DNA of 64,000 bases from Bidens hawaiensis. Taxonomy: Eukaryota > Streptophyta > Magnoliopsida > Asterales > Asteraceae. The position numbers were made by a program, and so were the translations under genes. The stretch is taken from the NCBI GenBank assembly GCA_021521415.1, contig JAIQDT010001109.1, forward strand, positions 62,001 to 126,000, given 5' to 3'. Below are positions 11,545 through 24,062 of this stretch, piece after piece. The first letter of the stretch is position 1, and each line of letters begins with the position of its first letter. Below the pieces are notes generated by a model that was not told where the DNA came from, searched no databases, and was given only the letters and a program-made list of their open reading frames with translations.

Positions 11545-12390
11545 ATGGCAAACAAATAAGTTGACAATATATCTCCAAGTGGGTTGAGGCCAAGGCCTTG
11601 CCCACTAACGACGCCTGAGTTGTAGTGAGATTTCTGAAAAATCTTTTCTCTGGTTTTGGTGTACCGAAAGCCTTGATCAGCGATCGGGGTACTCACTTCT
11701 GCAACGCGCAGATGGAGAAGGCGTTGCAATGCTATGGGGTCACCCATCGACTTGCGACTGCCTACCACCCACAGACCAATGGACAGGTAGAGGTGAGTAA
11801 CCGGGGCATTAAGCGCATTCTTGAGAAGACGGTTGGGCTAAACCAAAAGGATTGGTCCGTCAAATTAGATGATGCTTTGTGGGCTTTCTGTACAGCGTAC
11901 AAAACTCCAACCGGTTCCACACTGTTTCGGATGATTTATGGGAAAGCTTGTCATCAGCCTGTTGAGTTGGAGCACCATGCTTCTTGGCGCTTCAAACAGT
12001 TAACCTTAATCTTTCGACTGCTGGAGTTCACCGTTTCCATCAGATACATGAGTTGGAGGAACTCCGCGATCATGTCTATGCACACTCGTATAATTATAAG
12101 CTAAAGACCAAAGAGCTGCATGATAGGAAGTTGAGAGGTGATGAACAGTTCAAGTGTGGGGATCGGGTTTTGCTATATAATTCCTGATTACAGTTATTTC
12201 CGGGAAAGCTGAATTCCCGATGGTCAGGCCCGTTCACCATTTTGAGGTATTCCCGTATGGCACAGTTGAGATTGAAGACGAAAGTGGGAAGTTCAAGGAG
12301 AACGGTCAAAGGTTGAAGCACTATATAGGCGAGCCAGTTGCAGATCAGACAGTCGAGGTGCTTTACCTTGACTCACTCACCGAGGCGTAG
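11545..12390 (+). pseudogene. Truncated Athila-type integrase (C-terminal part of pol)
   Basis: The 159-residue frame at 11625-12104 reads [20 protein letters not shown], then [12 protein letters not shown], which is the integrase catalytic core, and continues in shifted frames to a TAG at 12388-12390. It is by eye well over 90 percent identical to 19150-19969 of the neighbouring element. A frameshift near 11985 and a stop in YNS* (about 12185) break it. The 5' side degrades at about 11545, so upstream pol is missing. It is followed by the same 3' untranslated sequence and LTR as the full element, which makes it the tail of a second copy. Confidence 0.8.
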
Positions 12391-12656
12391 ACGTGTTGGA
12401 TGCATCACTCGGGAGATGGCCCGAGTTACAGAGTGTGAATTATGATTTTCATTATTATCTGTTTTATTTATTTTATTATTATAAAAAATTTTAAAAAATA
12501 AAAGAAAATAAAAAATTAAAAAAATTAAAAACAAAAAAAATATGTTTAATTCTTGTGTTTCTGTTTTACTTTGGATTACTTTAAGTTTTTATTTTTATTT
12601 TATTTTATTTATTTTCCTTGTTCTCATCGAGGACGATTTCGTTCTAAGTGTGGGGA
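12391..12656 (+). other. Athila 3' internal region with polypurine tract
   Basis: Non-coding AT-rich tail of the truncated copy, ending in TCTAAGTGTGGGGA (to 12656), a typical Athila polypurine-tract context. Compared with 19970-20448 it lacks about 180 bp that are present at about 20165-20345. Confidence 0.55.
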
Positions 12657-14360
12657 TGAGAATTTATTTTACTTAGTGTAGATAAAATGCCAAAGAAGCA
12701 TTCTTTAAAGTTAGTAAAAGAGGCCAAAGATGCACATACTAGACGGGACTTAGAGTTTACGTGTTACCAAGGGGATAGTGACTCTGAGGATACACTATTG
12801 GGGCTCGAATGTTCTTAGTCAATAAATATCAAATTAGGAGTTTATAGAACAAAGTCCAATAATATTTAGGAATAGCTCATACGACCTCCACATGACAATT
12901 CATCCATCAAATTTCACCGAGTGCATCTAATTAGTACCATCAACGAGTCCTTGGCTTACGGTGATTTGTCGAACCAGTTTTCTTCGACTCTAGTTCTTCT
13001 AGCTTTCTTTGTCTGAGATGGGGTAGGTGTAGCCTTTATTTTTGGACTTAAAACACTTAATGCAATTGGGGGCTTGATTGTTTAGTGGCTGGGTTTAAGT
13101 GGACGACAATACCGGCAATCGCGATCAATATGTCGAGCTGTTTCTTATGCTTTAGTAATGTTAAATAATCTGAGGTTTTGTTGTTTTTCTCTTGGCTATG
13201 ATCATGTGTAGATTTCTTTTTCAGGGACGAAAAAGTATTAAGTGTGGGTATGTTTAATTTATTTTATTTTGTGATGAATCGTAATACTTATTATATTTTT
13301 GTTTCGCTCATGAGCATGAGTAGCTAAACTATTTGCACTACCTAGGTAGAGATGAATATTGATTTTGTATGACGGTTTATTTGGTTTTTATTAATTACAC
13401 GACGTATTACTTTTGAAAAGCTTTATATGTTTTGATCTTGGATGTGTGAGTTATTGTTTTTATTAAAATTTTGCATGTGATTCTCCTTATTGCCTTGCTT
13501 GATTGATTTTGTATCGTATGGTTAGGGTTATTCGGTTAGGTTATACACTTGGTGTATTTAATCTATTTGTGGTTAGCGATGTCATAGGAATCTTGAGTGC
13601 GATTAATTATTAAAACTCAATAGGTTCACCTTCCTTGCGACAGAGGTAATAGGGAGTCGGTTTGTCTCGCGTCTTTATTCGATAGGTTAGAATTGCGAGA
13701 GAGCGAGTTTTGGTCTTGTCTGGTTTAGTTTTGCATGCAAATATGTGTCTTAGGTCGAGTTAGATTTTGTTACCCCTTTATCCCTAGAATTTCCAGTACC
13801 AATTTTAATAGAGTTTTGTGCCGTTGAGTCCGAAAGGAGATGCGTCATTAGGATACCTTAGTAATCTTTTTACCGGTGTATTTATTCAATTTTTTTAGAT
13901 TTACGAGGGTTAGTTGGTGAGACCGAGAGGTGATCTAGCGAACTTTTATGAGCCTTAGTTGATTATTTTAAGATCCCGGTGTCGTGTGATTTGTTAATTC
14001 CGTTAACCGTTGAACTGTCAGTAGGATTCTTGCCTAGGTAGTCGTTTCTCCATATTTGTTAAAACCTCGTTAAGTCCCGATAAGTTTTCTTGTTAGTTTC
14101 GTTAAGTTAAGTAAGTTAGGTTTAAATTAATAAAAATAAAATAAAATAAAATCAATTAAATATTATTAGGTAGGACTTGGAATAGGGTTTATAATCTGAG
14201 CCGTTCTCAGGTGTCTTCGAGTTCGATATCCGTACTTTCCTTTATTTTGCTATACACGACCGGTACACTTGCCGTTTGTGTGAACTAGGATAGACTGTTT
14301 GGTTTTTAAAGCTTAGTTGTGATTCGTGTTTATTATTTATATATACATTTTCGCACATCA
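12657..14360 (+). mobile_element. Athila-type LTR shared between truncated copy and full element
   Basis: It starts TGAGAATTTATT right after the polypurine-like AAGTGTGGGGA and ends CGCACATCA at 14360, just before the primer binding site. The homologous 3' LTR ends at 23257. About 1.70 kb. A second PPT-like motif (TTAAGTGTGGGTA at about 13238) and a TGATGA start at 13272 leave open a shorter LTR of about 1.1 kb whose ends would form TGATGA...CATCA. The body is well conserved with 22163-23257. Confidence 0.6.
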
Positions 14361-14366
14361 AGTTTT

Positions 14367-14383
14367 TGACGCCGTGCCGGGGA
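14367..14383 (+). other. Primer binding site, degenerate tRNA-Asp type
   Basis: TGACGCCGTGCCGGGGA resembles the Athila/Tat primer site TGGCGCCGTTGCCGGGGA (complement of tRNA-Asp) with one substitution and one missing base. It lies six bases after the LTR end. Confidence 0.65.
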
Positions 14384-14515
14384 CTCGGTTTGAGGCGATT
14401 AGAGAACGACCCGAGTTTGGGGACTTACCTGTTTCTTTTTTACTTGCTTATTTGCTTTTATTTGTTTTTAGTTTTATTTTAGCTTAGTTAATTTTAGTTT
14501 TTTCTTTATAGTCGT

Positions 14516-15660
14516 ATGCGTCATACCCGCTCACAAGGACCTCCGAAGCTTGAAACGTCTGACGACACCGAGAAAGTCCAGCCCGAGAGAGAGCGTTCTG
14601 TTTCACCGACAGGTTCTAATTCTTCTTCTACTTCTATTTCTTCCGCATCTTCTAGGGATAGGAACATGGGTGACCAACCGCCTAGGAGAGTAGTAGCTGA
14701 CTATGGTAGGCCGACAACGAACCCCCATTCAAGCATTACCTTACCGAACGGTGCCGCCGCTGGCAACTGGTCCATTCCTGCCCAGGTCATGCAAATCATC
14801 AAGACCGCACTGCAATTCGAAGGGCTAGAGAACGAAGACCCTTCAAACCACATCGACATGTTTGTTCAAATCTGCGAAACTTTCAATATCGGCAACATGA
14901 ACGATGAAGTCATCTATCTCCGTTTTTTTCCCTTCTCACTCACCGTCAAAGCCTACAAATGGCTGAAGTCACTACCTGCTGGATCCATCACCACTTGGGC
15001 GGGCCTTCAAGAGAAATTCATGACCAAATTCTTTCCGCCATCTAAATCCGCTCGACTCCGTGAGGAGATTTGTTTCTTCAACATGAGATCCGACGAGTCT
15101 TTCGGGGAAGTTTGGTAAAGATTCAAGGACCTCCTTCTTATTTGTCCTCATCATGGTTTAGATAAGTGGATGCTCATCGATAAATTCTACAATGGAGCCA
15201 CTCAGCACGTGATAGAGATGTTGAACCAAACTGCTAACAGGAACCTCCTTAAGAACAAAGATCCCGATGAGTGCGTCGTCCTTTTTGATGATCTAGCAGC
15301 TAGCTACGAGGCGCACGGGGGCAGAAATTCTTTCACATCATAGAGAGGAGTACTTCTGTTCGATTCGAATACTAGCATGCAGGCGCAGATTGATGCTTTG
15401 AACAAACTCGTTAGAGATCTTAACGTTAAGAGTGTCGCGAAGTGTGAGGTTTGCCGAGGGGGTCACGACACCATTGACTGTCCTGTTCAGTCGGGTAGAA
15501 ATCAGGAGGAGGTTGACTTCGTCAACAACCCTTGAGATATCAAAACCCCGCCTTCGGTGGGAACACTGGCTGGAGAAATCAGAATAACTATCGAGGGGGA
15601 CGAGCCAGTGGCTACCAAGCCCAATACCAAAACCAGCGTCGATAGAATCTATTCGGGCAG
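14516..15660 (+). pseudogene. Athila-type gag, interrupted by stops
   Basis: The first 200 residues (14516-15118) are open: a basic/serine-rich N-terminus (MRHTRSQGPP), then the retrotransposon gag core with YLRFFPFSL and KSLPAGSITTW. A TAA at 15116 stops it. In the same frame gag continues with WMLIDKFYNGATQHVIEML, stops again at about 15341, and shows a zinc-knuckle-like CEVCRGGHDTIDC (about 15447-15485; three residues between the second Cys and His instead of four). A stop or frame change follows at about 15535. Gag would form the particle and bind RNA. The start codon is the first ATG of the open frame, about 130 bp after the primer site. Confidence 0.8.
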
Positions 15661-15681
15661 GGGAGTTCAGGTCAAGAGAGT

Positions 15682-17298
15682 TTGGAACAAGTGGGGAAAG
15701 AGGAGAAGAAAGCATCACTGGAGGAGATGATGGCTGAGCTGCTAAAGCATGATGAGAGGAACCGAGTGAAAAATGAAGCAAAATTTGCAGACGATGATGC
15801 TATGCTAAAGATCCAGGCAAAATCTCTAGCTAATCTTAAGCGTCACGTCGGAGAGATTGCCAACAAGTTATCCGAGAGAGCACCGGGTTCACTACCGAGT
15901 AATACTGAGAAAAATCCGAAGGGGTTCGCCAAATCAGTGACTACTAGGAGCGGTGAAAGAAGAGAAAGAGAGGCTGGTCCTTCAAGAATTGTCACACCTG
16001 CAGTCGATAAAGAGGAGTAGGTGGACGAGGAGATCCAGATGGAACCTCCTCCGGCCGAGGCATACCAACAGACTATTCCAGCGAGTACGAAGCCGGCCGA
16101 TATACCTTCATCATCATCATCCTCAAACCCACCTTTGAGAGTCTAGAAACCCAAATTGCCTTATCCTGGGAGACTCCGATCGGAGAGAGACGAGGAGCAA
16201 AACTCCAAGTTCCTTGAACTTCTCAAACAACTTCACTTGAACATTTCTTTCCTTGAAGCGCTTACTCAGATGCCCAAATATGTCAAATTCCTCAAGGACA
16301 TTCTGTCCAATAAGGAGAAGCTAACTGAGGTCTCTTCTATTTCATTGAGAGTTGGGTGTTCTGCAGTATTGCAGAGCAAGTTTCCTGAAAAGATGGCCGA
16401 TCCTGGGAGTTTCACAATTCCCTGCATCTTAGGTGACGATATGGTTCGACTTGCTTTGGCGGACCTTGGGGCCAGCATAAATCTCATGCCGTATTCTGTG
16501 TTCAGTAAGTTGTGTCTTGGCGAACCGAGGCCAACCCGAATGAGTATCCAACTTGCTGATCGTTTCGTGAAATACCCGCGAAGGGTGGTCGAGAACATGC
16601 TTGTTCGTATTGATAAGTTCAACTTCCCGGTGGACTTTGTCATTCTGGATATGAATGAGGATGATAGTGTCCCGTTCATTTTAGGCCGACCATTCCTTGC
16701 CACCGCACAGGCGTTGATCGACGTCCGCGAGGACAAACTGATTCTGAGAGTTGGGGATGATAACGTCACTTTTGACGTAAGACAGTCACTTAAGCACCCC
16801 AAGTCGGCGGACGACTCCTTGTATTTCATTGACACCATCGTATCGCATGTGCGGGAGTTTTTCAGTGAAATATGTGGAGGACCTACCTTGGACCCACAGA
16901 TCCTCGATTGGGAGATTTCAGAGGTCGAGATGATTTCCATGACCAGTCAAGACTTGATGGATAACACCGTGTCACCACCCCAAGATTCAGAGTCAGCTGT
17001 TGAGATCGTGCGAGACGATCCGAGGGACCGGCCCTCTGTTGAGAGCCCTCCTCCTTCCTTAGAACTTAAGGATCTGCCCGATCATTCGGAGTATGCATTT
17101 ATGGACGAAGAGAGGAAGCTACCCGTCATCATCGCGTCTGCCTTGACGGAGGTCGAGAAGTTGAAGTTGTTGAAGGTGTTGAAAGCGCACAAGGAGGCGA
17201 TAGCATGGAAGATTATCGACATCAAAGGGATTAATCCCTCGTTCTGCACTCATAAAATCCTCATGGAGGATAATTTAAAATCCTTCGTTCAGCCTTAA
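15682..17298 (+). pseudogene. Athila-type linker and aspartic protease part of pol
   Basis: One frame runs 15682-17298 with two TAG stops (16018 and 16144). The first part is charged and has EEMMAELLKHDERNR-type helices. The protease part has the catalytic motif DLGASINLMP (about residues 103-112 of the segment starting at 16156) and the conserved PFILGRPFLATA near residue 173. Retropepsin would cleave the gag-pol polyprotein. The reverse transcriptase follows in the same frame after a TAA at 17296. Confidence 0.85.
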
Positions 17299-18800
17299 TG
17301 GAGGCTTAATCCGAAAATGCTAGAAGTCGTTATGAAAGAAATCATTAAACTCCTTGATGCGGGAATCATTTTTCCCATCTCTGATAGCGCATGGGTGAGT
17401 CTGGTCCAAGTGGTTCCTAAGAAGGGTGGCATGATTGTTGTCACCAATGAACGGAACGAGCTTATTCCCACTAGGACCGTGACCGGTTGGCGAGTCTGCA
17501 TCGATTACCGCAGACTGAACGATGCCACTAGGAAAGATCATTTTCCTCTACCTTTCAATGTTCAGATGCTAGAGCATTTGGCGGGTCAGCAGTACTACTG
17601 TTTTCTGGACGGTTTCTCCGGGTATTTCTAAATCCCGATCTCTCCCGATGATCAGGAGAAAACCACATTCACTTGCCCCTAAGGCACGTTTTCCTATAAA
17701 CGCATGCCCTTTGGACTCTGTAACGCTCCGGCCACTTTCCAGCGATGTATGGTGGCGATCTTTCACGACATGATTGAGGATTCCATAGAGGTCTTCATGG
17801 ATGATTTTTATATCTTTGGGAATTCTTTCGATCATTGTCTCTCCAACCTAGATAGGATGATGGCTCGTTGCGTCGACACCAACCTAGTCCTCAACTGGGA
17901 GAAGTGTCACTTCATGGTACGTGAGGGCATTGTTCAAGGACATAGGATCTCGAGTGCTGGGATTGAGGTCGAATGAGCTAAAATTGAGACCATTTCTAAT
18001 CTTCGCCCGCCCACTTCTGTGAGATCCATCCGTAGCTTCTTAGGTCATGTAAGTTTCTATCGCTGGTTCATTAAAGATTTCTCGAAAATTGCGAGACCGA
18101 TGACCAAGCTACTAGAGAAAGACACTCCATTCTTCTTCTCTTAACAGTGTATCGAGGCGTTTGATCTTCTAAAAGACAAACTCGTTAACGCCCCGATCAT
18201 GATTGCTCCCAACTGCTCTATGCCATTCGAATTGATGTGCAACGCGAGCGACTATGCCGTTGGAGCAGTGCTTGGACAACGGAAGGAGAAGCACTTCCAC
18301 CTGATCTACTATGCGAGCCGGGCCCTAAACAGTGCCCAGGAGAATTACACTACCACAAAGAAAGAGCTATTAGCTGTAGTGTTTGCATTCGATAAGTTTA
18401 GGTCCTATCTTGTTTTGTCCAAAACTTTCGTCTACACGGATCATGTTGCCATTCGTTATCTTTTCAGAAAGCAGGACACTAATCCTCGTCTCATCCGATG
18501 GATCCTGCTGCTTCAGGTGTTTAATATCGAAATCCGTGGTAAAAAGGGGTTCGAGAGTGTAGCGGCCGATCACTTGTCATGTCTTGAGAGTGCCGAGATT
18601 GGAGATACTGGGGTCATCATCAATGGCCATTTCCCGATAGAGAATCTTATGTTTGTCAAGGCCCAAGATGACGGCTACGCGTGGTTTGCCGATATCGCGA
18701 ACTTCCTTGTCGATGGCTCCCTCCCTAGGAGGATGTCTCACCAGCAAAAGAAGAAATTCTTTGCTGACGTAAAGTTCTACATCTGGGATGACCCGTTTCT
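17299..18800 (+). pseudogene. Athila-type reverse transcriptase and RNase H
   Basis: The frame is that of the protease and shows the expected order: GWRVCIDYRRLNDATRKDHF, FLDGFSGYF, MPFGLCNAPATF, the catalytic FMDDFYIFG, then the RNase H part with CNASDYAVGAVLGQR, TTKKELLAVVFA and YTDHVAIRYLF. In-frame stops occur at 17629 (GYF*IPI), about 17680 (CP*GTF), 17974 (EVE*AKIE) and about 18145 (FFS*QCIEAF). Most fit a single C-to-T change of a CAA or CGA codon, as expected for a methylated silenced element. The enzyme would copy element RNA into DNA. No frameshift is seen in this part. Confidence 0.88.
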
Positions 18801-19969
18801 TTTTCTTATATATACTGATCAGCTTGTGAGGATATATGTGGATGTTGAAGAAGGGTGGCGGATTTTGAGCCACTGTCATGACGGACCGACAGGAGGTCAC
18901 CATGGTGTTGTTCAACTACTAAGAAGGTCTTCGACTCAGGATTCTATTGGCCTTCGATTTTCAAAGATGCTCATGCATTCGTAAAAAGCTGTGACCGGTG
19001 CCAGTGTGTCGGTAACACCTCATCCCGAAATAAGATGCCCCAAAATTCTATTCAGGTTTGCGAGGTTTTTGACATTTAGGGTATTGATTTTATGCGCCCG
19101 TTCCCATCGTCTAGAGGGAACAAGTACACACCTGTGGAAGTTGATTACCTCTCCAAGTGGGTCGAAGCCACGGCCTTGCCCACTAACGACGCCCGAGTTG
19201 TAGTGAGATTTCTGAAAAATCTTTTCTCTCGTTTTGGTGTATCGAAAGCCTTGATCAGCGATCAAAGAACTCACTTCTGCAACGCGCAGATGGAGAAGGC
19301 GTTGCAACGCTATGGGGTCACTCATCGGCTTATGACTGCCTACCACCCACAGACCAGTGGACAGGCAGAGGTGAGTAATCGGGGCAGTAAACGCATTCTT
19401 GAGAAGACGATTGGGCTAAACCAAAAGGATTGGTCCGACAAATTAAATGATGCTTTGTGGGCTTTCCGTACAGCGTACAAAACTCCGACCAGTTCCACAC
19501 TGTTTCGGATGATTTATGGGAAAACTTGTCATCTGCCTGTTGAGTTGGAGCACCGTGCTTCTTGGGTGCATCAGACAGTTAACCTTGATCTTTCGACTGC
19601 TGGAGTTTACCGTTTCCATAAGATACATGAGTTAGAGGAACTCCGCGATCATGAATATGCACACTCGTACAATTATAAGCTAAAGACCAAAGAGCTGCAT
19701 GATAGGAACTTGAGAGGTGATAAACATTTCAAGTGTGGGGATCGGATTTTGCTATATAATTCCCGATTAGGGTTAATTCCGGGAAAGCTGAATTCTCCAT
19801 GGTCAGGCCCGTTCACCATTACTGAGGTATTCCCGTATGGCACAATTGAGATTGAAGACGAAAGTGGGAAGTTCAAGGTGAACGGTCAGAGGGTGAAGCA
19901 CTACATAGGCGAGCCAGTTGCAGATCAGACAATCGAGGTGCTTTACCTTGACTCGCTCACCGAGGCGTA
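18801..19969 (+). pseudogene. Athila-type integrase
   Basis: The zinc-binding region shows GGHHG (about 18890) and, after a frameshift near 18925, CDRCQC. A TAG at about 19078 interrupts FD-I-*-GIDF. The 292-residue frame at 19092-19969 is then open and contains VDYLSKWVEA, ALISDQRTHFCN, TAYHPQTSGQAEVSNR and a C-terminal GPFTITEVFPYG region. Compared with the truncated copy, the catalytic-core ISDRG is changed to ISDQR. Integrase would insert the cDNA. The stop is TAG at 19967. Confidence 0.85.
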
Positions 19970-20448
19970 GACGTGTTGGATGCATCATTCGGGAGATGGC
20001 CCGAGCTGTAGAGTGTGTATTATGATTTTCATTATTATCTGTTTTATTTATTTTATTATTATAAAAAAATTTAAACATAAAAGAAACAAAAATTAAAAAA
20101 TTAAAAAAAATTAAAAAAATACAAAAACAAAAAAATATGTTTAATTCTTATGTTTTTGTTTTATGTTTTGTACAACGCTACATGCGAGCGAGTTTGAGTT
20201 ATTGCAGGTATTATTATGCGCATGGTAGCTCTGATGGCATTTTGGAACTGGTTCTACCGAGGTTGCGGCCGCGAATGAAATGCTATACGGTCGCTCGATT
20301 GATTCACACCTGATGCAGATTCTGCATATAAACCAGGGGAGTAACCTGTTCTCTGTTTTACTTTTGATTACTTTAAGTTTTTATTTTTATTTTATTTTAT
20401 TTATTTTCCTTGTTCTCATCGAGGACGATTTTGTTCTAACTGTGGGGA
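19970..20448 (+). other. Athila 3' untranslated region and polypurine tract
   Basis: AT-rich and A-run-rich tail ending in CTAACTGTGGGGA (to 20448), the counterpart of 12643-12656. A 180-bp segment at about 20165-20345 (GC-richer, containing GGTTGCGGCCGCG) is absent from the truncated copy. Confidence 0.55.
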
Positions 20449-21824
20449 TGATAATTTATTTTACTTAGTTGTAGATAAAAAAAATTTTTTAAAAAAATTG
20501 TTCTTTCGCTGAAATTATGTCGGCTACTTAAGTTCGAGGGACATATACTTGCATATGTTTGGTCCTGTTATCTACCTGTAGACATACGGAATAGCCATTG
20601 ACCCGAAAACTGAAAGTGGCTGGGGCGACTAAATGTGAAAAAAAATAATAAAAAGTTTTTCAAAAAAAAATGTCCCTTGAAAATGGTTTTTCTTCTACGG
20701 TAAGAAGGAAATGATATTATTACCGTTGTGTTAACGAACTCTCGGAACTTTTGAAAATATAATATAATAATAAAAGAAGAGATGGTTTGCATATCTGATT
20801 TGGGACGTGTCCGTAGACCCAACTAGCTTTGATAGTCCTCTTTAGCAGATTTTATATATATAATAATTTGAAAAACGGTGAAACCGAATTTCGATTGATA
20901 GGGAGGATTACCATAATCTGAAAACTTTGAGATGGTAAGACTTAGATGCACTCAAACCAGCACACCACCACATGTCCATCTTTATACGAGCTTAGAAATA
21001 GTTATATACTTTAGGGTGATACAAAAAAAAGAAAAAAAAAAGAAAAAAAAAAACAGAGAGAAGTATGTTTTGAAAGTGTATTATGAAAAGTTGTTCCAAA
21101 AAAACAAATTCTTGTGAGAAAGTTATGTATTGTAAAATGTCAAAGTAGCATTCTTTAAAGTTAGTAAAAGAGGCCAAAGATGCACATACTAGACGGGACT
21201 AAGAGTTTACGTGTTACCAAGGGGATTGTGACTCTGAGGATACACTATTGGGACTCTGAGGTTCTTAGTCAATAAATATCAAATTAGGAATTTATAGGAC
21301 AAAGTCAAATAATATTTAGTTATAGCTCGTACGACCTCCACATGACCATTCATCCATCAAATTTCACCGATTGCATCTAATTAGTACCATCTACGAGTCC
21401 TTGGCATACGGTGATTGTCGAACAAGTTTGTTTCGACTCTAGTTCTTCTAGCTCTCTTTGTATGAGATGGGGTAGGTGTAGCCTTGATTTTTGGACTTAA
21501 AACGCTTAATGCAATTGGGGGCTTGATTTGTTAGTGGCTGGGTTTAAGTGGACGACAATACCGGCAATCGCGGTCAATATTTCGAGCTTAACTATCTAAT
21601 AAATAATGGTTTTTGCTTGTTTTAACATGATCTTACAAAGTTATATTTCTTTCATAGGTTGCAGGTTTTATAGAGGAAAATAACCGAGTTGTTGCAAGAC
21701 TTAAAAGGCAGTTTTGATTAATGTTTGAAGAATCAAGTCAAAAGCCCGACCCATACCCATTTATGTTAAGCCTTTCTTATATATTATTTAATAAAAAATC
21801 AAAAAAAAATTTAAAAAACCCTAC

Positions 21825-21880
<56 letters not shown>

Positions 21881-23257
21881 GTGACGTACGGCAGAAGGTG
21901 GATCAAAAAGAATTAATCTAGCCTAAGCACCATAGCACCTCAATCATTAACATCCTTGGGCAGAAAAACTCCGATCGGCCAACAGCACAAAAGAAAATAC
22001 CAAGTTGTTAGAAAGTTGGTCGGCTAGTAAGAGTTTTATTTGGTGGCTGTGGTTTTTAAGGAAACACACAAAATGTGTGGCTCAAAGTTGGCGTGGAGAT
22101 GGAATCACAAATTAATTGAACAAGCAGGCAAGCTGCTTAACAAATTTATTTATTTTGTTTTATGATGAAACGTAATACTTATTATATTTTTGTTTCGGTC
22201 ATGAGCATGAGTAGCTAAACTATTTGCACTACCTAGGTAGAGATGAATATTGATTTTGTTTGACGGTTTATTTGGTTTTTATTAATTACACGACGTATTA
22301 CTTTTGAAAAGCTTTATCTATTTTATATAATTTTGATGTGTTAGTTATTGATTTTATATAATTTTTGCATGTGATTCTTCTTATTGCCTTGATTGATTGA
22401 TTTTGTATCATCTGGTTAGGGTTATTCGGTTAGGTTATAGACTTGGTGTTTTTAATCTATTTGTGGTTAGTGCTGCCATAGGAATCTTGAGTGTGATTAA
22501 TTATTAAAATTCAATAGATTCACCTTCCTTGCGACTGAGAGGTAATCGGGAGTCGGTTTGTCTCGCGTCTTTATTTGGTTAAGTTAGAATTGCGCGAGAG
22601 CGAGTTTTGTTCTTGTCCGGTTTAGTTTTGCGTGCAAATATGTGTCTTAGATCGAGATAGATTGTGTTACCCCTTTATCCCTAGAATTGCTAGTACCAAA
22701 TTTAAGCGGGTTTTGTGTCGTTGAGTCCGAGAGGAGATGCGTCATTAGGGTACCTTAGTAATCTTTTTACCGGTGCATTTATTCAATTTTCTTAGATTTA
22801 TGAGGGTTAGTTGGTGAGACAGAGAGGTGATCTAGCGAACTTTTATGAGCCTTAGTTGATTATTTTAAGATCCCGGTGTCGTGTGATTTGTTAATTCCGT
22901 TAACCGTTGAACTGTCAGTAGGATTCTTGCCTAGGTAGTCGTTTCTCCATATTTGTTAAAACCTCGTTAAGTCCCGATAAGTTTTCTTGATAGTTTCGTT
23001 AAGTTAAGTAAGTTAGGTTTAAATTAATTAAAATAAAATAAAATAAAAGCAATTAAATATTATTAGGTAGGACTTGGATTAGGGTTCATAATCTGAGCCG
23101 TTCTCAGGTGTCTTCGAGTTCGATATCTGGACTTTCCTTTTCTTTGCTATACGCGACCGGTACACTTGTCGTTTGTGTGAACTAGGATAGACTGTTTGGT
23201 TTTTAAATCTTAGTTGCGATTAGTGTTTATTTTATATATATATATATTCGCTCATCA
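20449..23257 (+). mobile_element. Athila-type 3' LTR, longer than its partner
   Basis: It starts TGATAATTTATT after the polypurine tract and ends CGCTCATCA at 23257. It aligns with 12657-14360 but is about 1.1 kb longer: about 20475-21130 and about 21590-22150 have no counterpart in the 5' LTR. Those blocks are either later insertions here or deletions from the other LTR. The shorter-LTR alternative starts at TGATGA, 22163. Confidence 0.6.
21828..21880. repeat. (TAA)n microsatellite
   Basis: About 18 uninterrupted TAA units inside one of the blocks unique to the 3' LTR. Confidence 0.95.
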
Positions 23258-24062
23258 GTAACGTTAAGGAGTAGATAAAAACAATTGAATTGAAGGATGA
23301 TGATTCAAAACCCTTCAAATTCGCATTCAATACACCTAGAGACATTCTGTTTTAGTGTCGGAGAAGTGGATAAGCACCGATGGTAATAAATATAACGGCT
23401 TCTCTTTAGTAGCGTCTTAATTTTGACAAATTACTATCTTGTCTATCTAAAATGGTTTATATGTAATATAGATTTAGATATAAATATGTATATAGTAATT
23501 TTAAGTGATTGTTTCTTAAATTCGTAAATGTGACCAAGGAGTGTGGTTATATGAAATATGTAACTACTCGATTTTCTTAAAACGTTTACAATGTATATGG
23601 TATAAACTCTTTTATTTAAACTTTCGTAAATATGTGTATGATATTAAACGTAGAGTTAAATGTTAATTTCTTAATGACTTACACAAATATATACTCTTAA
23701 AACACATTTTTAACTTGATACTTTCCCTAAATTAAGTATATAACGTTAAACATATTTGTTCGATATTAATTAAATTACAAAGACAAATATCTAGTTGGAG
23801 TTATACACTCATGACACAAACTACATAAACGTAAACGAATCACCAACGAGTCGTATCATCACATAAGTCTAGGTGTTCCGGGAACACATAACATTAACCG
23901 AAAATATTATTTAATATGTCAAATCGACCATAAGTTAGCCCCTACTAGTCTTAGGATGCGTATTGTACGAATACAAACAAGAGTTCTTACGCATCACTCA
24001 CTGACGCTAAGGTGAGTTTCACAGCCCCTTTTCCCTTTTATTGTTTTACAAATTATGGGAGA

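Noticed and set aside
16266..16940. 224-residue minus-strand frame opposite the Athila protease
   Set aside because: Shadow frame; the plus strand carries the DLGAS protease motif.
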